From contig NC_134461.1 in NCBI RefSeq assembly GCF_047948215.1, positions 90,478,245 to 90,542,244 of the forward strand: a stretch of DNA of 64,000 nt, given 5' to 3'. The translations under genes were made by a program, and so were the position numbers. Below, piece after piece: positions 1 to 13,100 of the stretch. Origin of the DNA: Lycorma delicatula. Lineage: Eukaryota; Arthropoda; Insecta; Hemiptera; Fulgoridae. The notes beneath the pieces were generated by a model. The model saw nothing but the letters and a program-made list of their open reading frames with translations, was not told the origin of the DNA and ran no database searches. Every line of letters begins with the position of its first letter. Position 1 is the stretch's first letter.

Positions 1-813
1 TGTTGTCAGAACATTGAGAACAATTATAAATATAAATTTTAACATACATTGAAAAATAACTTATTTCTCCAAAAAAGAATTTGGAAATTAAATTTAAAAA
101 AAATAACAAAAAAATAAATTCATCAAGTTATTATCAAGAAATAATATTATGTAGAGTACATTTGAATAGTCACAACCAAGTAATTTCCATAAAAATAATT
201 TTAAGAAGTAATCAATTTCTGTATATTTTATCCATATCTCAGTCAATTTTAAGTGAATAGTAAAGAAAGAAAATGAAAACCCTCTAAAACTTCTGTTTCA
301 AGTATATTTTTCACAGAAACTTAATTATAAAATCAATTACAGAAAAATGATGAGGGAAAGGGTAAAAAAAAAACTTTAAAACGTCATTAATGAAGTTAAT
401 TTTTTATCATAAAAACTAGCTTCAGGGTTTTTTACTATTATATTTAATGGAAGTCAGATAATATGTTTTGGTAAAATCAGTCGTTTTTGAGATTATTGAA
501 AAAAATCCCAATTTATCCCCTTTTCCAACATAGCAGCATATCAGAATTTGCTAGGACCTTCCAGAATTTTAATAAGTGAGTAAATCTGTCAAATATAAAA
601 GGTTAGTGGTATTTAATTATTAACCTATTCAATCAATATTTTGCTATATTATTTAGAAAGCTTGAATAATTGGAATATGTTATCCATTTATATAATTGTA
701 ATACTACAGCTCAGTCTACATAATTTCAGTTAACTGGAATGCAACTCCATCATTTCTGGAAAATGAGCTATTTTTAACACTTTGGTTTAATACAAATATT
801 TTTTTACTCACAG
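1..813. other. AT-rich non-coding sequence, probably intron or upstream region of copy 1
   Basis: I see no open frame, transposase motif or structured repeat here. It ends in a polypyrimidine tract and a CAG acceptor at 811-813, so it is probably the tail of an intron whose 5' exon lies left of the window, or of a 5'-UTR intron. Confidence 0.5.
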
Positions 814-1139
814 GCAGGTGTTGCAAGAGGAATGAGCTCAAAAAATAAAGAATCAGAATTTAGCAGCAAATTGTCATCATTTTCAAAAGATGAAGATTCA
901 GAGGACGATATTTCAATTGAAAGGTCAAATTCATCAAGTTCTGGTTTTAGTAGTGCAATAAGTATCATACCAGAAAGTAGCCATGCTGGTAAAATTGAAG
1001 TATTACCAGGTTGTTTCGTAGGAAGTAGTGACTTAGAAATGCCATCAAAAGTTAGTAGTGACAGTATTCTTCCAGGATATTTGCAACCAATTTTTTCCAA
1101 CTGGAAAAAAATAACACGCTCCACAATGGGAACATCAAA
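814..1139 (+). CDS. Copy 1, first visible exon (Ser/acidic region)
   Basis: The acceptor is a T-rich tract plus CAG at 811-813 and the donor is GTATGT at 1140. The exon encodes A-G-V-A-R-G before the Met at 832, then about 100 residues rich in Ser, Asp and Glu, including SEDD and a run of four Ser. It looks disordered and matches no domain I know. It leaves two bases of a Lys codon for the next exon. The open frame runs past the donor to a stop at 1236, but the strong GTATGT and the phase match with 8233 support splicing. Confidence 0.75.
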
Positions 1140-4100
1140 GTATGTTTTTCACAAAAACACAAGTAATTTATTACTCCCAACTAACAACAGCTTTCTGCAC
1201 TTAAAACCTTTCCTCCATGTGGGTTTTGCATTATAAATACATTTCAATATTTATGTTGTTATAATTTTTTTTTCTGCAGAAATCTGATAATCAGTTATAT
1301 TAATTTTTACATGAAAGAGGTCTAATAAATTAAAAAAAGTAAATAAGCATTCATGAATTTTTATCAATGAATAGCGACTAAAAAGGTACACTTTATTAAT
1401 TTAAATGTCATAATTATTGCATTATAGAAATTGCTTAACTTATGTAAAAAAAAGAAAAACTGTTAGCTAAATTTTCGAAACCCTTTCTGGATTCTTTCTG
1501 AACTTGGTTCTCATCCAAAATGAATTTTGAAAATAAAAATATTCAAAAAAATATGATTTTTTCCCCTTTGTTCTAACTTTCAGTTAAATTAATAAATCTA
1601 ACAGTTTAACAACTTTTGTAAAATTATTGATTCTTTCATAGATATTTTAATTAGAGCTAATGCAATTTATTTATTTTTTTTACATAGATATTCACTTATG
1701 ATGAAGTAAACAGCTTTTTGTTTTGATCCAAAACTATAATCTTTTCTCATTAGATTGTTAAAACAATGTTTACAATAACATGCAAATTAATTTGAATGTA
1801 AAAAATTTTCCTTTTTGTATTTTGGCTGCACTGCTTGACCAAACTAATCTCTATATCATCAGAATTACATGATGTAACATTGGCTTTATAGTAACTATCT
1901 TGTATTAAATAGTGTGTTGTAAAAAAAACTCACTTTTTTGTTGTGTATTATATGTTCAACATAAAAATTGTTGATTGTTGTGTTGGGTTAAGTGTGCCTC
2001 TAAGAAAGATAAGTGTTGTCATATAAATAAAACTAGTTTATCACAGAATTGGTTATTAGTGAAAAAAAAGTAAACTTGAACCTAGACTCTCTGTTGTGGA
2101 CTTAAATTAAGTGGTAGAAGTTATTGGGACAAATCCAAATGTGACAATTGATTGATGCAGAATGCTTACAGCTGTTCATCTTTCAGCATTCTGTCTAGAA
2201 CTCACGGCTAACTAAAAAGTAGCTCTTAATACCAGAAATGTGCAAAAGAAGGCTCATATGGGCCAAAACACTAGCAAACAGGAGTAAAGGCGGTGGAGAC
2301 TTGTTTTGTCTTCTGATGAAATCTCAATTTTTGATTTAAAAATTATAGTAATCATCAGCTAATAAAGGAAATGGTGTCTGCAATGCTTTTAAAGATTGTG
2401 ATTGACAATGTTTTTTTATTTCAAACTCTATGTAAAATCAGTTCCCAAATTATTTCCCTTTTTACATTCTACAAAGTAATGAAGAATCTTCATAAACACC
2501 ACTTTTCAATGTACATCTATTAGCATTAATGAAGATTCTTCAAATTCATTACTTCAAAAACTGTTTTCATAAGGAATCTGAGTATATCTCTAATACTTTT
2601 TATCATATCATATTGCGAGAAAAGTGAAAAAAAAAATAAAAGAATAAAGTAAGTGCTCCAATTACTAGGAAACTCCCTTGAGTATTTATGTTTAACTGAA
2701 ATTGTTAAAAATACAATCTCATGATGAAGAAACATAAAAATGATAGTGTGTTTGTTGAATCTAAGTCACATCATGTACGCAAACTAATTAAGAATTAAAG
2801 ACACCAGCCTAGATATTTCAAATTGTACAGGTACAAAATTTTTCTTATTAAAAATAAATCTATTAAACAATAAATCTAATAACTGTTTGGATTAATTTGC
2901 ACACTACTGTATAATACATTGCTTCACAACAGAAAGTTGGGCACTCATTTGTTATTTTATAGTAACTGCTCTTCTCTTACTTCTAGATAGATTTAAATCA
3001 TCTTTTATTTGAAAGATGCTTGGAAAAGCTATTTTCTTTAAGATTAATGATATTTACTATGCAATCAGGTCCTATGATGAGTAAAATGAAGGTGTCACTT
3101 GTAGGGCTGTACATTCATCCTGGTGAATTTGGGATGTTTGTGCAAGAATAAAACAAAAAGGGGATTTAGTTCACTGAAGAAGGTAATAAAAATCCCATTC
3201 ATTCCTTACTTTCATTTGTAATCCTGGGATGGATCTTGTTACTTTTAATAGCTATGCCATTTTTAGAAGCACCTATATTGAATCACAAGTTGCCTAAAAC
3301 TGTCTGTATGTGGCACTGAATAAACAGTATACATTTAAATGGATGCATCAAGATACTATACCATTACAGAAGAACAAACTAACTGATTAGTGAACATCAG
3401 GTGTCAAGGCTCAGACCCATTTACATATTGGTGTTTCAGCAGGTATTGAGAACTTGAATAATTATAGAAATCTGGCTGATTTTAATTTAGCCTGATAAAC
3501 TGTTACAAGCTGAGAATAAAAATAAGTATATATATTTAATATTAAATTTTATTAGTACAGTAGTCAATATGTTAAAGAATTATTTGAATTTTCAAAAAAT
3601 ATACTATTAAGCATACATTATTGATCCATAATTACGGAGCATTGCTGCACAATTTTTTTTTGTTTCACAATTTAATTAAAATGTTTCAAAACTTTTTTTA
3701 AATTTTTTTCAAAATTGTAACATTAAATGTTACTAAATGTGTACACAACAGCCTATGTTATGCTGGTTACTTGCTGACATTTACAACATAATATGTATTA
3801 AGTCATGATCTCTTTCCAACTTATTTTTCTCCAACTCATTTGTTGAATATTTTTTATGGCATAATTTTTCCATTCTTTCCTGACCATAGAATTCTCAACC
3901 AGCCTCAATATCCCAAAATAAGAATATTTTTATTATGAAAAAAGGTATCTCAGATGTTTTACATTTGTCACAACCACAAGAAAGATTGGGATGGATAGTA
4001 TGAAAAAATCAAATTAATGTACACTTTTCTGTTGAAAATATCTCTGCTTATTAATTTAATTAAACATTCATTGTATTAGGACTAAAGCAATATTTTATCA

Positions 4101-7100
4101 GAGTTCATTAAGATTAAGGAACAACATTTTCAAATCTTATGCAATCATTTAAATTTGTTGTAGGTGTTGGGAAAGCATAGTACTTAAAAATTAAAATCCA
4201 TTTTACTGCTTCATTATGTCTAAAATAAATGTTATTGTGAATGATTAAAATTTTGGATTGCCAAAAATCACTGGTATATATCATTACAAACTAATGGAAA
4301 AGTAAAGTTACTTCTGTGTTCCACAATAATTGAATGTTTTGCTGACTGCAATTGTACATTAACCGGCCATGGTGTACATTAAATAAAATGCACTAGTTCA
4401 TAAGAAATAATGTAAAAGATAAATAAATTAATATGTATTACTAGAATGACAAAATTAAACAATATTGTTAACTACAGACAATGAAAGAGAAAAAATTAAT
4501 AATTGAAAATATTATACTAGTATATATGAGGTGTGTGAGAAAAGTAATGAGACTGATTTTTTACTTACCAAAGTTTTTATTTTTTTCACATTATCTCCTT
4601 CAAAGTAGTTCCCTTGGGCAGCTATACACCGGCGGAGACGTTGTTCCCACTTCTGGTAACAGTGCTGGAAGGCTTCAACTGGTAGGGCTTTTAACTGGTC
4701 GGTCACAGTCTTTGTCATGATGAAGCATCCACTTGTCTGCAATGTCTGGTCTCATGCAAATCACTCTTTTCCTGAGCCTTTCAAGGACACTTTTGTAAAA
4801 CACTTGGTTGACAGTTTGTCCTGGAGGAACAAATTCTTTATGCACGATAAAGTCAAAAAAGCAAATCAGCATGGTTTTAATCTTTAATTTGCTCATTTGA
4901 CATTTTTTTCGGTCGAGGAGATGATGGAGTGTGCCACTCTTCGCTTTGCTTCAGGATCGTACTTAAATATCCAGGATTCATCATCTGTGTTCACATGATC
5001 GAAGAATTCTTAGTCATTGTCAATCCTCTTAAGAAGATGAAAGCACACATTTCTTTGGTTGCTCTTCTGTTCTATTGTGAGGTTTTTTGGCATCAATTTC
5101 GCACAAACCTTTTGCATCTCCAAATCGTCTGCCAAATTTGATGTATGGTGAAAGTGTTTAAATTTAACTGTTCACTCATCATCCTTAATGTTAAACGACG
5201 GTCTGATCTCACAAGAACCCTCACACACTCAACGTTTTCATCAGATTTTGAAGTTGAAGGTCTCCCTGAGCAAGGTTGATCTTCAACGTGTTCTCGGCCT
5301 TCCAAAAATGATTTGTGCCAGCAGAAAACTTGTGCTCTTGGTAAACAATATTCCCCATAGGCTTGTTTCAACTTTTCAATGGTCACACTCATGAATTCCC
5401 CAAGTTTAACACAAAACTTTACTGCACAACGTTGCTCTAAATTCCAATGCTCCATTTTCGTTACACACAACAAAAACACAACTTCACTGATGGTACAGTA
5501 AAAAATAATGTGTTGGCTGAACGGAGTTGAAACTCGTACTCAGCATGTGGAAGGGATGAACAAACCGGTAGACATAGCGTTGCCAGATCGCTTGCAGTGT
5601 TACCAATCTCATTACTTTTTTCACACACCTTGTATATATATATATATATATATATATATACAAAATAATATATATATATATATATATATATTATTTTTTA
5701 ATTTATACAGTAGAGAAAGCAATGCTTAATAAAAATCTCTAATACAAGAACAGAATAACATAATACAGTATGAAGCACAGCCTTCTAAAAAAAAATAAAT
5801 GGAAAAATATTTTGCAAATATTAAATTAATCAAAATAAATTTATTTAAAAAAAATTAATATGTAAAACTAATGTGAAATATTTAACTGCAGAAAGATATT
5901 TTTAGATGAATATTTGCCCATAATACAATTTTTTCCAATAATCTTACCTCCAAAAATATCCAACTGCTTCTTGTAATGAAATATAATTTTAAGAGAAATG
6001 ATCAATTCAAAGTAGTGCTTCTCTTTACAAATGATAAATTAATACCAAATTAGAGATGCTTGAAATTTTTTTTTGTAATTTATTGAAATAAGAATCCCCT
6101 CTGGCAACAAATCTAACAATATATATTATATTCAATCATACATACAACTGATACCAACATTTAATTTTTATAATTGCACATGATTACTGATTGGAGAGAA
6201 GTAAATTTTTGTTCAATATTTGTAACATTTTAGTTACTTGTAAACCAAGATTATTTCTTGCAACCACATTTAAAATGAAAACTGACTGCTGTTTTTACAT
6301 TATAAAGGTTGCTTCCATAATAAGGTTAATAAGGTATTATAAAGTTACGTCCATACTACAGTTTTTTCCCCTCAAATCATACTTCATACTTCACCCTGTT
6401 CAGTATATCAGTTGTAAAAACTATATACAATATTTTATCATTGGTAGCATATAACAAATAAGTTTTTCCAAATTTCTTTCAAGTACATTTAATACACTTT
6501 CATTCAAATTTTTTAAAGCATCAAAATGTTTCACAAGTTGTTATTCTAATGATGCATGGATTTTATGTAGCAAATCTTCACTCAAAATATTCTAATACTG
6601 CCTTTCTGACTAAAATTTTTTTTTATTTTCTTCTGATTAAGTTCTCGACTTTTCAAAAAATTATTATATTCACTAAGTCAAACCACTCAGCATAAATGAG
6701 ACAATAGAAAATTAAGCACTAAGAAACATGTCTTACATCTAAAATGCATCTGATACAAAGTTGTAACTGGGGACTGATCTCCTAAGGGGCTCTGTGTGTT
6801 GAAAATTTTTTTTCCACCAATCCAAACCCGTGATTTATAATTGAACCCCTATTTTCTGGGTAGATTCAATAGAAATAGTAACTTATATTAAAATGGAGCT
6901 AGTGATTACTAACAGAAGGGTCCAAAGATAAAAAAAATTGTAAAAATGATTTCAAATAATTGAAGTGAAGATGGAATAAATCATTAATATGATAAAAAGA
7001 TGTTCAAATATTGTTTTAGTAGATGCCATTTTATCCAACATCACTCATCATTTACTTTCAAAGGTTATCAGTCAATGCTGTGCTAATGCCAGAATATGTA

Positions 7101-10100
7101 GAGTAATGTTTAGTTTTTATTGGTATTGTGTTAATGTTCTTTTGTCAGTGTTGTGTAAAATATTAATATTCTCCACATTTTCATCATTCACAATAACAAG
7201 TAAATGTATAAGTAATATTTTTTAATATCCTGTAGTGATCAGAAAGTCTCTTGTATGATACACAAGATTTTGTCTATAGTATATAAATGAATGATGTTTT
7301 TGATATATGTTTTGGTTTTTGTAAAATTTGAAGTATTTGTACATTTAAAATTGTTGAGATCAATCTTTATAAGGTATTTGTAAAATGTATGTGTGGTGAT
7401 TAATAATTTTATGTGTATATTCTATTTCTATAAGGTGACAGGTTCCATTTGTAGATGATATAATATGTTCACAGAAATTTAGTTTGAAGGAATGGAAATT
7501 CAAAATTATTTCATGGAGCAGAACATCTCTTTTTTAACGACCTCAAAATAAAAAGAATAGAAAATAGTTAAGAAATATTTAAGTGTCTATGGTAATTGCA
7601 GATAAAATTTTTTACTGCAATTACAATACAAATAAAATTTGAATAAATACAAAAATATTACAATATATTTTAAAATTTCTTTGAGAATAGAAACTGTGTA
7701 TTATTTCTCATTCAGGAGGGTGTAATTAATTTGTTACTTTACATCATCTCTCCAAATATTTTTTTATTGTGACATAAATAAAATATTATGTGGAGCTAGC
7801 TAGCCAGAATAATATTCAACCTCATTTATGTCTGATCAATAAATTTAAAACCTTATCTTTACTATACAATGTTAGGAGTGAGACAACCAGTTTGATGAAA
7901 GCACATCTTATTGTTTGAGTGCATCAATATGTATGTAACTTCAATAAGGTATGTAACTTCATAGCTAGATTTATTACAATTTTCAGTTCTACTACTACTA
8001 CTTCAGGATGATATTACCCTTCTTACTGTACACAATCACACATTTTTAATTACCAAATATGCTTTTTAGAAATTTCAAAAACGTTTCATTGATTCAGTAA
8101 TTCCAATAAAAAATATTGCATTTAGAGGAGATCCTTTCTAAGGGGTTCTACTGAATCAATAATTTATCTAATTTTAATATTAAAAAGATCACTTCATTTT
8201 AAGTCGAAAAGACAAATTTTTATTCTGTTTAGGTATCGAAGAGTTACAGCAGCAAATTATTTATATACACGTAGACTTGATAAACTGACAGAGCCACCAT
8301 TTACTGAACCAAAAATTATAACAAAGCAAACTCCACGTTTATTAACAAAACAGGAACATTTAAAGAAAATGAAAGAATTATATGATAAGTATGTATTAAA
8401 CAGACAGAATTATGGACCATGGAGACATATAGCTTTGGGACCAGGTAAAACGTTTTCTTTAATAAAATTTATAATTTTTAATGGTGCATGTAAGTATGAA
8501 ATGTAGTAATATAAACTTGAGGACTAATTCTAGCTTTTCCTTTAAAAAGTAACAATGATAACGTTTACAAGTAGTCTAGCTAATTGCATCATAGCAGCAA
8601 AATATAATATTTATAAAAATGAATTTTTCTATTTACTGCTTTGTTTTTTCTTCTATATTTAGTACTTTGTAGAGATCAATTAGTACTCTTGGTTCATCAG
8701 AATATTTTACTTGGAAATTAAATTAAAATATAAAAAAAATACAGAGAGATTTGTTTAACATCTGTTACTGATATAAATTGAATTATTCTCCTCTTTTGCA
8801 ATCTGTGGGAGATAATAAACCATTGTGTTTGGTGTCATAATTCAGGAATATTTTTTACTGTAAGTTGAAATTATTATTTTCTTATTCAAGTTTTAGTACT
8901 GTTATTTTCAGTACTGATTTTTATTATATGTATTTCTCAAATGGAAAGGATTTAATTTATTTAAGCCTAGTAATTGCTTATTTTCTATGTTTGAAAAGTT
9001 ATGCTTATTATACTTAACATAAACAGAATAATTAGTTTTTGTTTATTATATTTATTTGCTTATAAATGTTCATGAAATAGTTTTTTTATTCTTTTTAGTT
9101 TTTATTTTATTCCCAAACCAAGTTCCTATAAATCTGTGAAATTAAACTTTTTTCCTCAAAACCTTCTCTTCAATAACTGAAGAAATGTGCATTAAAATAT
9201 TTTTTTAAATCATGTGACTTTTTATTTCCTTGTACGAAGTAAAGGAAGGATTGTGATCGCAAAAAATTTTGATTTTCTGATTTTAACGGAAATATCAATT
9301 TTAACCATCCCTGAATCCATTTTGACTAGTTTCGGGATAACGTCTGTACGTACGTATGTATCTCGCCTAACTAAAAAATGATTAACTGTAGGATGTTGAA
9401 ATTTTGGATTTAGAACTATTGTAACATCTAGTTGTGCACCTCCCCTTTTGATTGCAATCAACTGAACTAAAAGTGTCTGTTCCGTTCCACGTCGAGCCAT
9501 CCGGTGCTGTGATCTAATGGGTGCTAGCGCTCACCGGAGAGTTGTGCTCGTTCTAGCATTCGGCGCTCAAATCTGATCCAAGGCGGTCACGTCATACTCT
9601 TAGTCCGGATGGACTCCATTCTTTGTTCGGATGAACATTAGCTTTAATGTTTTATTTAAGTTTATATTTTTTATTTTTATATGTTAAGTTATACGTTGTT
9701 ACAATTCATTTCATTAACTATCAAGACGACAATTCATTAAACCATTATTCAACAGCAACAAGGCGTTGTCTTCATTCATCATCTATGAACATATAGTCCA
9801 ACCTCGCTCTAAAATCTACCAGTGTCCAAAAAAAGCCCACTATTTCTTAACTGCAGTAATTAGTCCTCATTGAGAGATTTTCAACAATATTTAATAAGTG
9901 GTACTTATTTTCAATGGTTCCAGAGTTATAGCCAAATAAAATTTTAATTAATGAAATATTTGGATCTTACAAGGGAAGGGACATCAGTTTGAATCAAACT
10001 TCATCTCTTTTTTTTAATTTAAATATATTGATTTATTAATAATTGTCAACCTGTGATTGTAAAAAAAAATTACAATAAATAATAATTCAATAATAATAAA

Positions 10101-13100
10101 AAAAAATCAATAGTTATTAGCAAAATAAAACTTTATGTACTTTTAAAAATGTGTGTATGTAATTTAATAGGGTGAAATAATTGATTATTTAATATTAATT
10201 GAGAATTATAATTTAGAATCATATTATTTTTGTATTTTCTAGTTTAATCTCTGTTTAATTTTATTTAATTATTCTGGAATTTCTGTTTAATTTTATCCAC
10301 ATTAAAGTTAACTACAGAGTGACTGAAAAATATACCCTTGCAAGAACAACATACACACTGAGATATACATACCTGATCTTTAATAAATTGCAAAACATTT
10401 TTATCATTTAGTTCATTACCCCTCTGACAATGTCAGACAATATTCTCCCTAAGTCAAAGTTGATCATTATTCATCACCTCATCATTCATTTATTTGTTTT
10501 TTGTTGCCAATCATTTAATCGTTCTTTGGTTTGATGTAATTCTTCTGTCCTTAATTTATATACACGTTCTCTAGTTTTAAAATTTTCTCTCTCTTTTTAT
10601 TCATCATCCTCTCTTAATCTTTTTATTCTTTCCTTGGTCTTAACGATTTCTTTCTCTTTATATTTATCATCTTATCTTAATCATTTTTTCTTTCTTTGGT
10701 TTTAACAGTTTCTTCCTCTTTATATTTATCACCTTCTCTTAATCTTTTTATTCTTTCTTTGGTTTTTACATTTTCTTCCATTTTTTTTTATCATCTTCTC
10801 TTAATTTTTTTATTCTTCCCTTATTCTTAACATTTTCTTCCTCTTCATAATCATCTTCTTGTCATTTTTTTGGAATATATTTCTTCATGTTATCTTTCTT
10901 TTTTCTGTTTGATTGTTTCTTTTCATTTTTGATTTTTCACCAAATAATCCAATAATAAAAACTGAATATTTTACACCATAAGGTCGAAATTAACATTTGT
11001 GACCAGTATACAAGAGTTTGCTAAATGGAATAGTTTAATTATTATTAAGTTTTATTTAGACGACACATCAGAAATCTGAAACTTTTGTTTATTAGGAACT
11101 CACGAAGATACGAATAATACTGATCTAGTAATACGAGTAATAAAGGGACTTTTTCTCTATCCTAATATTTCATGTAATATTTTTGCATTAATAATTGTAT
11201 AAATATTTGATGTTAATAAAAACTAATATTTCAGCAATTGTGTAACTGCCCACTTTATTAAAGAATTGGTGGATCTTTTTATCTCACTTTCAAATGAAAT
11301 GAGTTTAAATGAACTGCAGCAAAAAATGTGTATATGTAATTTAATAAGTGTACAAGGAAGTCATGTGATGTCCACATAGATTTTTTTATTACGTGAAACA
11401 TGCAGAAAATATTCAAAACATTTTACTAATTGCCTTATTAGCAAGCTGTTTTATCATGGTGTTTGTGTAATTTGAATGCTTTTCAACTAACAATTTTCCT
11501 TATTGGTATTATTTTATTTCCTTATTATTTTATTTACCGGTATATTTTTTATGCAATACTATTGGTTGTAATAAAAACTTATTCAAACTTCAACAAAGGT
11601 TCCATCTTATTATCTTATCTTTAGCTTATTTATTTAGTTAAAAAATTATTTATTTAAAAAGTGGTATGAATTATTTATTTATATTTCAAAGGATATGCAA
11701 TGACCTGCTGGTTAGGTCTAATGGTTAAGCTTGTCATCATAAAATTAACTGATTTTTGAATTCAAGAATTCTAATGTTTGAGTCCTTGTAAAGGCAGTTT
11801 CTTTATACGGATTTGAATGCTAGATTGTGGACTAGCACACCAGATTAACAATAGCTAGACTGTGGATTAACCACATGTTTCAGGAGCGGTCGACCTGAGT
11901 CTGTTCAAGACTGCATATTTACTGGTACATTTACACTTTACAGTGCACTATGTTTAGAGCTATGTCAGGCCTGGTAAGCCAGTAGTGGTAGTTGCAGTTC
12001 CTAATCTATACACACACACCCAGACCCAACAGTACCTGGAAAACTGGCTAGAGAAAAAAACAGAAAAAAACATTTCTAAAGGATGTGCATTATTTTTATG
12101 AAAATTATTTTTTACAGTATATCATATTCTAAACAAATTTTTTTAATGTATATTATCAAAATATCTGATCCATGATTGTGTTTTGTGGATATTTATAAAC
12201 TTGATAACTACTTTATCTTTCATGTTTTGTAAAAATATTTTTTGTCATTAAGCCACATAAAGGTAAAGCCTTTATGTAGATTTTTTGTTTAAATTTTTTT
12301 GGTTCAACAGTAATTCTTCTTTGAATATTGGCAATGCCTCTGTAGTCCTAACAGAAGGTCATCTATTTCATTTTATGTTTGAAGCTGACTCCATTGCTGG
12401 AATCAGTTTACTCTTTGCTGGGATACAGGCATTAGGAATTTTTTTTGGGAATGTTTGATGTGTTTCTTGAAAGGATACATAACACACATAAGCTTCACTT
12501 TACTATCCCTTTCCTCCATCGAATAAGGCATTTTAGCAAAACACAAGTGCAAAGAACAAAAGTATATTGTAATGAAACATTAATAGTTTACATCTGACAA
12601 CAGTAGATGAGGGTTCTAGAGTTCTAACATACACAATCAATAGTGGTGCTAGGCAGCATTAAAGGTGACATTTAGATAACAACAGTTCGAGTGGCTCGGT
12701 TTGGTTTCAAGGTGCTCCCCCCACTCAGTAATGCATAGCACAGATTGAGTCATAATTGTACCGCAATACTTTGGGAGATGATGTGAAACATTAATATAGA
12801 AAGTTCCCATGCACATATTATCTACAAAAACATATAATTTACGGGTTACTGTTAGCAAAATATTTTGTCCTGATTTCTGCTCTTAAAATGAACCCAAACT
12901 AAAAATCTTCAAATCCCAATTAAGATGCAAATTTGGTGGTTGATATGTTTTTTTAACTGAAAAACTTATCTCAGAATTGTATCTTTAATAGTTTACGAAA
13001 AATTGTTTCAAAATCCAGAAATTAAAATAGAATTAAACAGTTTTTTTAGTTTTGCTATAAATTTACTTTGTTAAATTGCCAGTAAGCATACAAGAGGTTT

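Larger units (their letters stand above)
1140..8232 (+). other. Intron of copy 1 with Tc1 and mariner remnants
   Basis: This 7.1-kb GT-AG intron contains a Tc1 scrap (2090-2340), a mariner (4527-5632) and a TA microsatellite. The stretches 1140-2090, 2340-4526 and 5700-8232 are AT-rich and show me no convincing coding or structured signal. Confidence 0.7.
9211..11370 (-). mobile_element. 2.2-kb terminal-inverted-repeat element, family X, longest copy
   Basis: The left end reads CATGTGACTT then TTCCTTGTAC (9211-9234) and the right end is its inverse (GTACAAGGAAGTCATGTGA, about 11349-11368). Internal blocks recur in the opposite orientation at 45620-46082 and 50205-50960, so it is a dispersed family. 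Shared marks are a GATTGCAATCAA-AGGGGAGG block, a stretch reading CAAAATGGAT and a terminal TTCCTTTACTTCGTACAAGG. In the orientation of the other copies, a frame rich in Lys and Glu with 22-residue repeats lies upstream (10540-10870). I do not recognise the superfamily: no DDE, reverse transcriptase or Rep/helicase motif is visible. Confidence 0.65.

Noticed and set aside
804..1124. Minus-strand open frame over copy 1 exon
   Set aside because: It is the antisense shadow of the Ser/acidic exon, with no motif and no splice logic.
3040..3480. Possible continuation of the Tc1 remnant
   Set aside because: I looked for the later DDE motifs and found none that could be supported.
6191..7225. Open frames of 78-87 codons
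   Set aside because: AT-rich composition, mostly hydrophobic codons of T-rich sequence, no conserved motif and no splice partners.
12649..12858. 69-codon minus-strand frame with CITEWGEHLE
   Set aside because: No family match comes to mind and no neighbouring coding pieces; left unassigned.
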